Source: Elephas maximus indicus (lineage: Eukaryota; Chordata; Mammalia; Proboscidea; Elephantidae). Taken from it: a DNA stretch of 64,000 bases. The notes under the pieces were generated by a model that saw nothing but the letters and a program-made list of their open reading frames with translations, searched no databases and was not told the DNA's origin. The stretch lies in the NCBI RefSeq assembly GCF_024166365.1, contig NC_064830.1, positions 94,046,968 through 94,110,967 on the forward strand. The letters are read 5' to 3'. Both the position numbers and the translations under genes were made by a program. Positions 1 to 11,025 of this stretch are shown here, one piece after another; the first letter of the stretch is position 1, and every line of letters begins with the position of its first letter.

Positions 1-1029
1 TTCTATGGCTTGTGCGTCCTCTCAAGAGCAGAGGCCAGCTTCCCTGTAGTGTCCTCTTTTCTTGGTCCAGACTTTCCCAGTCCTGCTGAGTCCCAGCGTG
101 AGGGCACCAGGTCCTAGGTGTCCAGGGGGCAGGAGTGGTAGACACACCCAGCCCTGGGGAATAGTCTATACCCTAGGACCCACCTTGCTGTGGAATCTCT
201 TGGGTGACTCACTGGGTGGGATGGGGTTCCCACCCACCTCCTGACACAGGGAAGGCTCACAAAGGCCCACCCAGTCCCTTGTCACCAAACAAGGCCCCAG
301 CTCCATAGCAACCATTACACTCTTTCTCAGAGGAGGCCCACAGAGAGAACTGGATACCTCCAAGGGGAGCAAAGCTCTTTCCCAACCTTCCCAGCACAGA
401 AAGCCCTCAGATCTGGAGCTCTGAACTTTGTCTGGATAGGGAGGGAAAGTGCCTGAGCCCCCAGCTTCACCCCAGCCCCCAGCTTGGCTACTGTCAGATG
501 CTCGTCTGTGCTGATATCAAAGGGAAAAGGCCCGAAGTTCATCAGCCCTGACCTGGTACATGGTAGCCCGGCCCCATCCCGCTCTGTTTGCGTATCTCTC
601 ACATCAGTCAGCTTCCCACCTCTCCAATCAAATTAAAGCATCATACACCCAGAATCAGAAGCCAGAAAGTTTTCTTTTAGTATGAGAGTGGTTTCTTTGA
701 ATGAAATTTCACATTTTCAGGCTGAGGGGCAGGAGACTGTGGCTCAGCCCTGATCCCCCTGAACTTGTGGCCAAGTCCCTTCCTGCCTGGGCCTCTGTCT
801 GCCCCCTGGGACAGTGGGCAGGTGGAGGTCAGAGCACACGGATCTTTTTAGTTTCATTCAGTGCAGTTGACACATTGTCCATTGAGGGCCTACCACATGC
901 CATGACCATGCTGGTCACGGGCTATAGGCAGACAGCTCTAGAAGGTGTTGGGAAGAGGGCGGAAAGTTTATCCATTCCTCCTTCAATAGGTAGTCATAGA
1001 GTCACTCTACACCAGGCACAGCCTTAAGC
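1..1029. other. Intergenic, no gene recognised
   Basis: I see no exon with paired splice sites and no protein similarity here. Open frames are short and typical of GC-rich mammalian DNA. From about 860 the text (a block on transmission of 'accaggcacagccttaagc' type) resembles old L2-like or other mammalian-wide repeat sequence, leading into the repeat that follows. Confidence 0.5.
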
Positions 1030-2050
1030 TTTGGGGTCCCTGCTCTGATGGAGCTGACATTCTTGTTGGGAAGAACAGACATTAAACCAATGAATACAAG
1101 TATAACAGAATGTCAGGTGATGATACAGGCTCCAAAGAACAAAAGCAGGACTAGGAAGTGAAAGTTATGGAAAGTGTGCCTATTTCAGGCAAGAAGATCA
1201 TGGAAAGCTGACAAAATGACATACAAACCAAGCCTGAATGAAAGGGGAGAGGGAGAACCATGCGGTTCTCTGAGTGCAAAGGCCCTGGTTCAGTTGCCTT
1301 TTGTTATGTAACAAATGCTGCCAAATGTTAAGGCTTAAAACAACAGCCCTTTTATCATCTCTTATGATTCTGGGACTGGCCTGGGCTCAGCTGGGCAGTT
1401 CTTCTGCTCCATATGGCCTCAGCTGGGGTTGTTCATGCAGCTACATTCAACTGGGAGCTCAACACGTCTGGGGTGGCTGGAACACTCCCTCTCCACAGGG
1501 ACTCTCATTATTCTGTGGTCCAGCTTGAACTTCTTTACATGGCAGCAAGAACCCCAAGAGGACAACAATGGAAGCTGCCAGGGCTCTTAAGGGGTAAGCC
1601 TGAAAGTCTTACCGCATCACTGCTGCCAGATACCACAGCGAGAGCAAGCCACAGGCCGTCTCAGATTCAAGAGGAGGGAAGGGGGACACCACCTCTTGAT
1701 GGGAGGTGCAGCATGCACACCAGGATGGGTGGAATTGCCAGAAGCCAGCTTTGGAACAATCTAGCATAGGCCCTGAGTAGGGAGCGTCTTGTTGATGTGT
1801 TTGATGGGAGTGTGAGAAATGGTAGGAGGTGAGGTCAAGGGTTAACACAGATGGTGTAGGGCTGAGCAGGTCATTATCAGGACTTTGGCTTTTACCATGA
1901 GGGAGCAGGGAGTCACTGCAGGGTTAGAGCAGAGGAAGGGCATAGCTGACTAAGGATTTAACTAGATGGGGCCTTCGGGCACCCAGCAGGGAGGCTACTG
2001 CAGTTGTCCAGGTGAGAGATAGGTGGCCCAGTGTTCTGCAGATGGCCTCA
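1030..2050 (+). repeat. Ancient mammalian-wide repeat split by an LTR
   Basis: Two blocks, about 1030-1275 ('gatggagctgacattc' through 'gtgcaaaggccctgg') and 1770-2050 ('actttggcttttaccatg' through 'gcagttgtccaggtgaga'), read as successive parts of one old repeat. They are separated by an LTR at about 1284-1768. The same family recurs near 6600-7000 and 30960-31230. I recognise the wording but cannot assign the family name with certainty; it is L2-like. Confidence 0.45.
1284..1768 (-). mobile_element. MaLR (MLT1-like) LTR, antisense
   Basis: The text 'aggcttaaaacaacagccc' followed by 'ttatgattctggg', and later 'cacctcttgatgggagg', is typical of a MaLR LTR read in reverse. It interrupts the ancient repeat on either side, so it inserted later. 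The exact subfamily is uncertain. Confidence 0.5.
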
Positions 2051-2279
2051 TGTGAAAGAGGGGCTCCGTGGATATGAGTTTTTCTACGTGGTTCCAAAGC
2101 CCTCTGCACTGTAGCCTACATGGCTGGACCTCTACTCTCTGTGCACTGGCTGCAGCCGGGCTGTCTGGGGGCAGGAGGAGGGGAGCCTGACTCCTACCAG
2201 GTACTCTCGCCCCCATCCCAACCCTGGGAGTGGCTGGGTAGGGTGTTCTCAGGCCCCTGCCTTGTTCTGCCCTAGACAT

Positions 2280-2840
2280 GCTTCTCCCTGCCTCTCACTC
2301 CATCTCAGTCCTTGAAGGGTCTTCTGAAACCCAGCCTGCCCCCTTGTTTGGACGTCCTCTGCAGTGCCCAGCTCCTTCCACATTGCCACAGGCCACATCT
2401 CCTACTTCACCCTTCTGCCACCCCAACTCCATGCACTCCTCATCCTGACCAGCCAAGCCCTCAAGAAACCCACTGTGGTACCCAGTTTCCTGCCTTACTC
2501 TCCAGCCTCTGCAAAGGCCCCAGCTCAGACACCACCTCCTTCAGGAAGTCACCTTAGTCCCTCTCCCCCAGGCTACGCCTCTGCCTCCCCCGGGCCCCGC
2601 AGATGTCTGCGTTGCCACCGTCATGGCTTCTACCCTGCCGTACCGTACTTTGTGGTTCCTGGGCCCCCAGCTCTGCCCCGCAAAGGACCTCACACGGAAG
2701 GGGCACCCTGAGATGTCTGATGACCCAAGCACACTTTCAGTCCTTCACCTCTCCTGCCTGGCCCACTGGCACTACTTCTCCTTCTCCCCCCTCCACTCTG
2801 TCCCCAACCCCCTGCCCTGGGAGCCGTGGAGTCGGGCCTG
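2280..2840 (+). repeat. L2-type LINE 3' end remnants
   Basis: The phrase 'cagacaccacctccttcagg' is the hallmark 'CACCTCCTCCAGGAAGCC' of L2 3' ends, followed by a pyrimidine-rich stretch. It is strongly diverged. Open frames crossing it have no support as genes. Confidence 0.5.
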
Positions 2841-3038
2841 AGACATGGACAGGTCTCCAGGCCCAGAGGTTGGGAGGGCAAAGATGAACCCAGAGCTTCC
2901 ATGAAATATGGGGCTTTGGGCAGCCTCAACAGGAGGGAAGGAGTGAGGAGAGGAGGGGTCTGGAGAAGAGCAGGGAGAGGCCAGGATGATTAATGGGACA
3001 TTCTCTGTCCCTAGGGGGAGAAGCCAGCAAGAAAAATG

Positions 3039-3095
3039 GTTGTCAAGGGCAACGCATTCTTCCCGTGGATAATTCAGGCCTGCGTCATCCACGGG
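3039..3095. promoter_or_regulatory. X-box-like motif and short palindrome
   Basis: Positions 3039-3053 read gttgtcaagggcaac, close to an RFX X-box (two GTTGCC-type half-sites). Just downstream, 9-bp inverted arms cccgtggat (3062-3070) and atccacggg (3087-3095) enclose a 16-base spacer that contains tgcgtca. The region does not look like a repeat. Regulatory function is inference from motif similarity only. Confidence 0.25.
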
Positions 3096-3119
3096 GTGTG
3101 GGGTTTCAGGGAGGCTAGG

Positions 3120-3310
3120 ACTGAAGTAACTGAGCAGAAAGGAACTTAGAGATCTTCCAGGTTGAGGACTCGTTTCACAGAGGGGAAACTGAGGCCGGGG
3201 AGGAGGGCAGGGCTGCCTGGGGAGGCTCACACAGTTGATGAGGGTCAATGGGGATGAAACCCCAGGCTCCTGCCTCACTCCCTGGGCTCTGTCCCCAGAA
3301 GTCAGGGACA
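3120..3310 (-). repeat. MIR SINE remnant
   Basis: 'tttcacagaggggaaactgaggc' is the MIR core in reverse orientation ('TTTTACAGATGAGGAAACTGAGGC'). Confidence 0.6.
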
Positions 3311-3913
3311 TTCAGGCTGGAACCTGAAGGCGAAGGCCGGGACGAGTCTGCAGGAGCTTCCAGCTTCACTAGCTGCAGGGAATGGAGGAAGGCAGCCCAG
3401 AAAGCTGGTGAAATGGCCAGTGTGTAAGGGATAAGGGCGAAAGCCATGAAGTTCAGGAGAACCCAGTCTGTTTCTCAGAAGGCCCAGCCTCCTCCGCACA
3501 CTGCCCGGCCCCTTCCTACCTCCAGGCCTCTGCATTCCATGTTCATTCTGCCTGAAAGCCCCTCCCAGTCCTTTGCCTATGGCTGTTGGTAAACATCACC
3601 ACAGACACCCACTTTGTGACCCTGCCCTTGGCAAGCCTGGGCCTCTGGGCGCACCACCCCCATTAGCACCTCATGGGTGTTCACAGCTGTACCTCCCCTA
3701 TAAGAAGGACAGTCTCAGGTTGGGGGCCAGGTCTGAACCCTCACTTGTCTGGCTGGCCAGGGAGGTCTCAGGCCTGGGTCCCGGGGCCTGGCGTCCTGCC
3801 CAGTGGTAGGTGCAGAAAACCTCCCCAACTACCCCAACCCTGCGCAGAAGCCTGGATGGGGCCGCTGCCCTTGTGGGTGTGGGGCAGGCGGCAGACTGAG
3901 CAGCAGGTGCAGG

Positions 3914-4079
3914 TATGTCCCTTCTGCTCCTGTTTCAGGTCTGGCCCCTCTGGAGATGGTGGGGCCTGCCTCACCCTCCACCACAGGCTGGGCAGCTTCC
4001 CCTGGGCTGCTGTGGCCGGGCCTTCGGTTAGGGCAGGACAGGAGAGGGTTTCAGTGAGTCCAGAGAGGCAGTGGGCTCA
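3914..4079 (+). repeat. Left arm of an inverted duplication
   Basis: This segment, beginning tatgtcccttctgctcctg, matches the reverse complement of 4933-5042. The match includes the shared block gagatggtggggcctgcctc, then accacaggctgggc, then gaggcagtgggctc. By eye, identity in the alignable blocks is about 80-85%. An MLT1 LTR lies between the arms. Confidence 0.65.
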
Positions 4080-4325
4080 GCCGTCAGGGATTCCATTGCC
4101 CAGCCGTGTGACCAAGAGCTGGCTGTGCCCACTCTATGCTCCAGCTTCTCCCTTTGGACCATGGGAGAGATGAGCTGTTCAGAAGGGCCTATGTTCCAAG
4201 CCTGGGGAAGTGGTGGGGGACCCTGATGTGCCAGCAATGAACAGTTGAAATGACAGTTTGGTCCTCTTCTGAAATAACAAAGGAAAAAACAAAAGCTCAT
4301 TAATTGAGCTTCTCCATGTTAGACT

Positions 4326-4768
4326 CTGTCATGGGTTGAATTGTATACCCCAAAATATACGCTGAAGTGCTAACCCCTGAAACCTGTGACCTTGCTTGGA
4401 AATCGTCTTTGCAGATGTAAGCTAAGGCCATACTACAACAGGGTGAGCCCTAATCTGACATGACTGGAGTCCTTATAAGACAGGAAGAGGCAAAAAGACA
4501 GAGGAAGAGACCACCACGTGACAAAGGAGACAGAGATTGGAGTGATGTGTCTACAAGCCAAGGAACGCCAAAGATTGCTGGCAACCACCAGAAGCTGGAA
4601 GAAGCAAGGAAGGATCTTCCCCTAGACCTTCAGAGAGAGCATGGCCTGACTACACCTTGATTACAGATTTCTGGCCTCCAGAGCTGAGAGACAATAACTT
4701 CTTATTGTTTTGAGTCACCTGGTTTGTGGTAATTCGTTATGACAGCCCCAGGGGATGATTATGGACCC
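4326..4768 (+). mobile_element. MLT1 (ERVL-MaLR) solo LTR
   Basis: It begins 'tgtcatgggttgaattgtat' and contains 'gtgtctacaagccaaggaac', 'ggcaaccaccagaagctgga' and 'ttctggcctccagagctgag'. It ends near 'acagccccaggggatgatta'. This is the whole MLT1 LTR in order, with no internal region, so it is a solitary LTR. Confidence 0.85.
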
Positions 4769-4769
4769 T

Positions 4770-4925
4770 TTCAACCACCGCATCTCATTGCCCCCCATAG
4801 CAGCCGTTTGTAGTGGAAATTACTGTTCCCATTGTACAGAAAGGAACACTGGGGCTCACAGAGGGGATGACATGCCCAAGGACTATCTCTAGAGAAGCCC
4901 TGGCTCTCTGCCTCACTAGCCCAGG
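4770..4925 (-). repeat. MIR SINE remnant
   Basis: 'cccattgtacagaaaggaac' followed by 'ggggctcacagaggggatgac' and 'tgcccaagg' follow the reversed MIR core. Confidence 0.55.
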
Positions 4926-4932
4926 GCCCACC

Positions 4933-5042
4933 GAGCCCACTGCCTCCCTGGACTGATTGAAGCCCAGCCTGTGGTAGAGGGGGAGGCAGGCCCCACCATC
5001 TCTAGAAAGGCCAGGGCTAAAATAGGAGCAGGAGGGACATAT
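4933..5042 (-). repeat. Right arm of the inverted duplication
   Basis: The reverse complement of this segment reproduces the order of blocks found at 3914-4079, ending tatgtccctcctgctcct in that orientation. See the left arm. Confidence 0.65.
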
Positions 5043-5814
5043 AGTCATAAATCCAAGAAATGTTCTGAGAAACGTCCAGCATTGAATTAAATACTTTTAT
5101 TATGGTGGTCATTACACACAATGACCATAAATCAAGCATAAATTCCTCATCCTCCCCAGGGCCTGGTGACAGGCTGCCCTCCTCAAGGTGGTAGATTGTT
5201 GCCATTCTCTCCCATTGCCCAAATTCTTCCCAGCCTTCCTCTGCCTGGGAAATGACTTTCCTGCCTGAAGCGTTTCCAGATGGAGCACTAGCCAAATGAA
5301 ACCTTTGTGAGAATCACAAGAAGGCATCCCTTCTCCAGGTGGGGTCAGCTCCCTCACTGCGCACCCTGGCACCCTGGCACCCTAGTGCAGTGCCGATCTA
5401 GGCAGAGGCCTGAGTCCCTGTCTCCCATTGCAGCAGCTAGAATCTGTGTTTCCCAGCAACCCTTGCAGCCAGGGTGGTCCACCAGCAAAGACACCCATGC
5501 CAGGCCAAGAAGCAGATGCCATGGCCAGTCCATCCTGGCCAACACACCCAGATTCCAGAGCTGACAGGCCCAGAAGCTCCCACAGAGGAAGTCAAAGAAT
5601 GCAATACCCAGGGAATGCATGGGGATTCCAGGTGAGACTTAACATTGAAATACCATTCTACCCTGTTAGAAATGAATCAGCAGAGCGAGAGGAGGGGAGG
5701 TGAGAGACAGAGGCAGCGCTTCCATTTCCTTTTCCCCAAAAATATAGTCCTAGAATGGTGTTGACCAGAGGAATAGATACTTCGGCAGTAACATTAAAAT
5801 TAAAATTAATTTAA

Positions 5815-6440
5815 TGCTTTGCTGAAACAAACAAACACACCTATATTGGGTTTAAGAGTGTAAAGATGTAGCATTAGTCATGACAGCCCAAAAGCGGAAA
5901 CAAAAGGTAGTCAGTTGACAACAATGGAATGTTATTTGGCATTAAAAAGGAATGAAGTGCTGATACACTCTACACCATGGGTGAATCTTGAAAACATTAT
6001 GCTAAGTCAAAGAAGCCAGACACAAAAGACCACATATTGTATTGTTCTATTTATATGAAATATCCAGAACAGGCAAATTTATGGAAACCTTGGTGGCGCA
6101 GTAGTTAGGAGCTATGGCTGTGAACCAAAATATCGGCAGTTCGAATCCACCAGATGCTCCTTGGAAACCTTGTGGGGCAGTTCTACTCTGTCCTATAGGG
6201 GCGCTATGAGTCGGAAGCGACAACAATGTTTTTTTTTTTTTAATATATAGAAACAGAAAGTAGATTAGTGGTTGCCAGAGGCTAGGGGGAGACAGGACTG
6301 ACTGCTAACGGGTACAAGGTTTCTTTCTGGGTAATGACAAAAATATTCAAAATTGATTGTGGCAATAATTACACAACTTTACAAATATACTAAAAACCAT
6401 TGAAAGTGCTAAATGCATCTCAATAAAGCCATTATTTAGA
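5815..6440 (+). mobile_element. Old L1 (L1M type) 3' part interrupted by an AfroSINE
   Basis: 'ggtgaatcttgaaaacatta' and 'gattagtggttgccagaggc' are the usual L1M ORF2-end and 3' UTR phrases. The element is split at about 6083-6241 by an AfroSINE. Confidence 0.75.
6083..6241 (+). mobile_element. AfroSINE
   Basis: It contains 'ggaaaccttggtggcgcagt', a B-box-like gttcgaatcc, 'ggggcagttctactctgtcc' and 'gctatgagtcgga', then a T-rich tail. It is nearly full length and lies inside an L1M. Confidence 0.9.
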
Positions 6441-6479
6441 AGAAAGAGAATGTGACCATGCATTTGTATTTTATAAGAT

Positions 6480-7000
6480 TCATTCATCCTAGAGATATTT
6501 ACTAAACATCTTCTGGAGGCTAGACACTCCTGGAGTTTACAGTCTAGCAGGGAAGATTCAAACATCAAGGACTCACACTTTTAAATGTCTAATTACAAAA
6601 TGAAAAACATGCTGTAAAGGAAAAGAACTCTCCTTTAGGAGAGCTGAGGGGCCAGGAAGGGTGTCCCTGAGGACATGACATTTGAGCTGAGATACTGACT
6701 AGAGGGAAGGGAGAGAAGCAGAAGAGTGTTGTATGTAGAAGGAAAAGCAAGTACAAAGGCCCCGTGGCAGGAGGGGCTAAAGAAAGACCTGTGTGGCTGG
6801 AGTACAGGAAGCAAGGGATGGATGGTGTAGTCCTCGAAGGTTGTGAGCAGGGATGGAACACAATCAGGTTGAGAATGTTGTCCCTCTGGATGCTCTGAGG
6901 AAAATGGGTGTGGGGATCAGGAATGGAACGTAGGGAGACCAGTGAGGGGGCAGGTGCTGATGCCCTAGTGAGAGACAAAGGTGGCTTGCCTGGGGATTGT
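6480..7000 (+). repeat. Ancient mammalian-wide repeat
   Basis: 'gacatttgagctgagatac', 'aagtacaaaggccccgtggc' and 'gtgtggctggagtacagg' belong to the same old family as 1030-2050. A G-only run follows at about 7040-7062. Confidence 0.45.
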
Positions 7001-7971
7001 GGCAATGATGGAGAGAAATAGATGGTTCTGAGATACCTGGGGGGCGGGGGCGGGGGGGGGGGAGAACACAGAGAGTGAGAGTGGGGAGGGTGTTGGCTCC
7101 GTTGCCTGGTTTCCACCTTGATTCCTTTGATATTCAGCCTGATGAATCATCTTCGACTCATCACCCCACCGTCATAGCTGTTTTTCATTTTTGACAATAA
7201 ACTTGTTTTTAACTACTGAGCCATTATGTTCCAGGCCAATGGATTTCAAGGCTTTTCCCCAAGGATGCTCCTGGAGAAAATTTTAAAAGGCCATTTAATG
7301 AAAGACTCTCCACAACCTGGTTACCACTCTTCAGCCTGCTCTGAGCTGTCACGAGCTGACACTGCAGGGCTGAGGTCCATCTGTCAGCCCTCTTGAGCGT
7401 GACTCGGGCAGAATTCAGCACAACTCTGCGGCCCACCGTGGGGTCTGCCCTAGCAGCGCTAACCTGGTTCTGCTGCCCCCTTCTCCGTGTGATCCATAAA
7501 ACCTTGACCTGGTTGCCAGCACACCTGGGTCAGCACACCCTACAGCAGGCCACAGGGTGGCCTCCAGGTCACTCGGGGTATGTTTTTTTTCTTTGTAAAA
7601 TATTAACAGTTTATTAATGTTCTTGTGGAATTCACCGGCTATTAAGATGGCGTCCCCTGAACCCCTTTTTCTGAGAAGCTGGGGTGGTGTGACCACTTGT
7701 GCAGTGTTCTGCAGTAATACGCAGTCCTGGCTATCCTGCCGCGGGCCTTGGGGACCCCACCCCAGCAAAGTGCTTCCACATGCATTCACGTTCATCCCTA
7801 CCTCAGAAACCATTCCATAGCTGAGAAGTCCCAATTCCTCTTTTCTCCTCGGTAATATTTCTGGAATCCATCCTATCCTCTCCATCCATCCATGTCTGCC
7901 CCGGTTCCATCTGCCTGGAAGACCAGGCCAACCTCTCCCTCACTGGCCTCCCAGTCACCCTCCATGCCACT

Positions 7972-8025
7972 GGAGCAAGAGAGAGCTAGGCTCAGGAAGA
8001 CCTGAGCCTAGCTCTCTCTTGCTCC
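7972..8025. repeat. Perfect inverted repeat, 25-bp arms, 4-nt loop
   Basis: Arm 7972-7996 (starting ggagcaagagagagctag) is the exact reverse complement of arm 8001-8025. The loop at 7997-8000 is aaga, and pairing stops at 7971/8026. No mismatch occurs in 25 pairs. The surrounding sequence is pyrimidine-rich and L2-like. This may be a template-switch product; it could also form a cruciform or an RNA hairpin. Confidence 0.95.
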
Positions 8026-8766
8026 CTCTTTCTTTCCCCCTCTACAGTATTTGACTAACTTCACTCACCTCAGCTCATACATCATCCTGAGGAGTTCCCC
8101 TGGGCCCTGGGCGGGATCAGGTGCTTCCCCGGGTTCCCGTGCCCCCTGGGCTTTGCTTCAGTCTTCATTCCACCTGTTAGATGTGATGCTGAGAGAGCAG
8201 TCCTTCCACCAGAGAAGACCAGAGGGCCAAGGTGAGAACAGTTCCTCATGGGTGCAAGGAGGCGCTTCAAAACTCAAAACGAGCTGAGGCTGGGGAACGT
8301 CAGGGAGCCACAGATTCTGGCACTGAGAACAAGCCACAGCGAGGGGGCCCCCAGGACACGAAAAAGCCTGTGGCCATTCCTTCTGCTATCTCATCACCAG
8401 GCCCTGGAGGGTTCCTTGAGCCATCTCTTCTGCGTCTCCTGTGCCAGGCCCCCTGCTGGGTATCCCAGGCCTTGAGAGCCTCCCCATTTTGTGTTGGAGA
8501 TGGGCCTGGACAGTGGTATGAGACAGGCTGTGCTGGGGCAGCAGGTGGGGGGGGGCGGATTTTTAACCTCCTCCCCTATTATGGATTGAATTGTGTCCCC
8601 TCAAAATGTGTGTCAACTTGGCTAGGCCATGATTCCCAGTATTTTGTGAGGGAATGTAGTTACCCTATTGGGGTAAATCCTAACCTGTATGATGTTAATG
8701 AGGCAGTTATGTTAATGAGGCAGGACTCAATCTGCATGATTAGGTTGTATTTTGGGTCAATTTCTC

Positions 8767-9858
8767 TTTTTTTTTTTAATTGTGCTTTAAGTGAAAGTTT
8801 ACAGTTCAAGTTAGTTTCTCATACAAAATTTATGCACACATTGTTATGTGACCCTGCTTGCTCTCCCCACAATGTGCAGAACCCTCCTCCTCTCCACCCT
8901 CTATTTCCCGTGTCCACTTAACCAGCTCCTGTCCACTTTCGCCTTCTCATCTCGCCTCTGGACAGGAGCTGCCCATTTAGTCTCATGTATCCACTTAAGC
9001 CAAGATGCACACTCTTCACCAGTATCATTTCATGTTTTGTAGTCCAGTCTAATCTTTGTCTGAAGAGTTGGCTTTGGGAATGGTTTTAGTTTTGGGCTAA
9101 CAGAGGGTCAGGGGGCCATGTCCTCTGGGGTCCCTCCAGTCTCAGTCAGACCATTAAGTCTGCTCTACTACTGGAATTTGAGTTCTGCACCCCACTTTTC
9201 TCCTGCTCCATTAGAGATTCTCTGTTGTGTTCCTGTCAGGGCAAGACATTGGTGGTAGCCAGGCACCATCTAGTTCTTCTGGTCTCAGGCTGATGGAATC
9301 TGCTTTATGCAGCCCTTTCTGTCTCTTGGGCTCATATTTTCCTTGTGTCTTTGGTGTTCTTCATTCTCCTTTGCTCCAGGTGGGTTGGGACCAATTGATG
9401 CATCTTAGATGGCCACTTGCTAGCTTTTAAGACCCCAGACACCACTCACCAAAGTGGGATGCAGAACATTTTCTTAATAAGCTTTGTTATGCCAGTTGAC
9501 CTAGATGTCCCCTGAAACCATGGTCCTGAGATCCCTACCCCTGCTACTCTGTCCCTCGCAGTGTTTGGCTGTATTCAGGAAACTTCTTAGCTTTTGGTCT
9601 AGTCCAGTTGTGCTCATTTCCCCTGTATTGTGTGTTGTCCTTCCCTTCACCTAAGATAATCCTTGTCTACTATACAGGGTCGTATGAGTCGGAATCGACT
9701 CGACGGCACTGGGTTTGGTTTTGGTTTATATCTAGTTAGTGAATACCCCTCTTCCTCCCTCCCCACCCTCATAACCATCAAAGAATGTTTTCTTCTGTGT
9801 TTAAACCTTTTCTTGAGTTCTTATAATAGTGGTCTCACACAATATTTGTTCTTTTGAG
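8767..9858 (-). mobile_element. Afrotherian-type L1 3' UTR, antisense, nested
   Basis: It starts with a T run (the reversed poly(A) tail), then 'tgtgctttaagtgaaagttt', the reverse of the L1 3' tail also seen at about 56675. Flanks 'gtcaatttctc' and 'gccaatctctt' look like a decayed target-site duplication. A short AfroSINE 3' fragment sits inside it. Confidence 0.75.
9677..9732 (+). mobile_element. 5'-truncated AfroSINE
   Basis: Only the 3' end is present: 'gtatgagtcggaatcgactc', then 'gacggcactgggtttgg'. It is inserted in the L1 3' UTR, giving three nested elements. It matches the AfroSINE consensus closely, so it is probably young. Confidence 0.8.
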
Positions 9859-10132
9859 CCAATCTCTTATGAGATATAAAAGAGAGAATCAAGCAGAGAG
9901 GAAAGGGACCTCATACCACCAAGAAAGAGCGGTGGAGTCCCTGTGCTAAGAAGCTCCTAGACCAGGGGAAGACTGATGACCAGGACCTTCCCCCAGAACC
10001 GACAGCCTTCCGCTGGAGCTGGCGCCCTGAATTTTGACTTCTAGCCTCCTAGAATGTGAGAGAATAAATTTCCGTTTGTCAAAGCCATCCACTTCTAGTA
10101 TTTCTGTTACAGCAGCACTAGATAACTAAGAC

Positions 10133-10500
10133 ACCCACAATTCCAGGAGTCTACAGGGACCTGGGCTTCAACACCAGCTGTTCAAAGGGGCTGCCTCCCA
10201 TGATTAGATGTCACCCAGGCACCGGAGCATTTGACTCCTGACTGCTTTGGACTGAGTCTGCTTCTGTCTACACCTGGAGGGTAGGATTGTGGCTGTCGGG
10301 CAGGCAGGATTGGGGGCTGAGGCCACCATGGAGTTTTCACCATGAGCTTTGAAAGCAAAGATTCTCCCCTGGAGCAGATCCTTCTGGGAGAGATCACTGC
10401 TGAAGCCTCACAATCTGGGTGAATGGCAGGCTTCTCAGCACTGGAACAGGTGAGTGGGTTTCTCTGCAGCTGTTGGGGGGGGGGGCCTCCCAAGCACAAG
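10133..10500. other. Intergenic, nothing recognised
   Basis: No gene, RNA gene or nameable repeat is apparent apart from a G run near 10478-10487. Confidence 0.4.
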
Positions 10501-10504
10501 TTGT

Positions 10505-10707
10505 TCTTGTTGTGTGTTATTGAGTCAATTCTGACTCACAGCAGCCCTATAGGACGGGGTAGAACTGCCCCATAGGGTTTCCTAGGCTGTAATATTTACA
10601 GGAGCAGATCACCAGGTCTTTTATCATGGAGGAGCTGCTGGGTGAGTTCGAACCATGGACCTTTAGGTTAGCAGCCCAGTGCTTAACCATTGTGCTTCCA
10701 GGGCTCC
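10505..10707 (-). mobile_element. AfroSINE, long subfamily
   Basis: Reversed AfroSINE: 'ttctgactcacagcagccct', 'gggtagaactgccccatag', 'gttagcagcccagtgcttaa' and 'ccagggctcc'. It carries the extra 'tttacaggagcagatc' segment seen in longer copies. Confidence 0.9.
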
Positions 10708-10887
10708 TAAAGTATAAGTAGGGATAGTAATCAAGGGGAAAGGCTGGTGGCAGTGGCTGAGCAGGGCCAGGCTGGACAAGATGAACCCACTCTGGTCTTC
10801 CCCGTGGGAAAGCTCCCCTCTGGGAACCAGCACTCAGGAGGGTCGTGGGAGGAGCCAGGCTGTATTTATTCTCTTTCTCTTTTTTTT

Positions 10888-11025
10888 TAACCAAAAGGTC
10901 GGCAGTTCAAATCCGCCAGGGTCTCTTTGGAAATTCTATGGGGCAGTTCTACTCTGTCCTATACGGTCGCTATAAGTCGGAATCGACTCCACGGCACTGG
11001 GTTTTGTTTTTTTTGTTTGTTTTTA
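10888..11025 (+). mobile_element. 5'-truncated AfroSINE
   Basis: It runs from 'aaccaaaaggtcggcagttc' through 'tataagtcggaatcgactcc' to a T/G-rich tail. The first part of the tRNA-like head is missing. Confidence 0.9.

Larger units (their letters stand above)
8578..10132 (+). mobile_element. MaLR-type LTR split by a nested L1
   Basis: It begins 'ttatggattgaattgtgtcc' and ends 'agcagcactagataactaag'. Internal text 'gaataaatttccgtttgtca' carries the LTR polyadenylation signal. A reversed L1 3' end (8767-9858) separates the halves. The same LTR family occurs reversed at about 17850-18338. Confidence 0.75.

Noticed and set aside
6083-6241. Possible tRNA gene from the A/B-box-like text
   Set aside because: The B-box belongs to an AfroSINE head. 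No cloverleaf with a full acceptor stem was seen. The same applies to the other AfroSINE copies.
8232-8921. Plus-strand open frame of 229 codons
   Set aside because: It crosses from unassigned DNA into a MaLR LTR and an antisense L1, so it is a chance frame.
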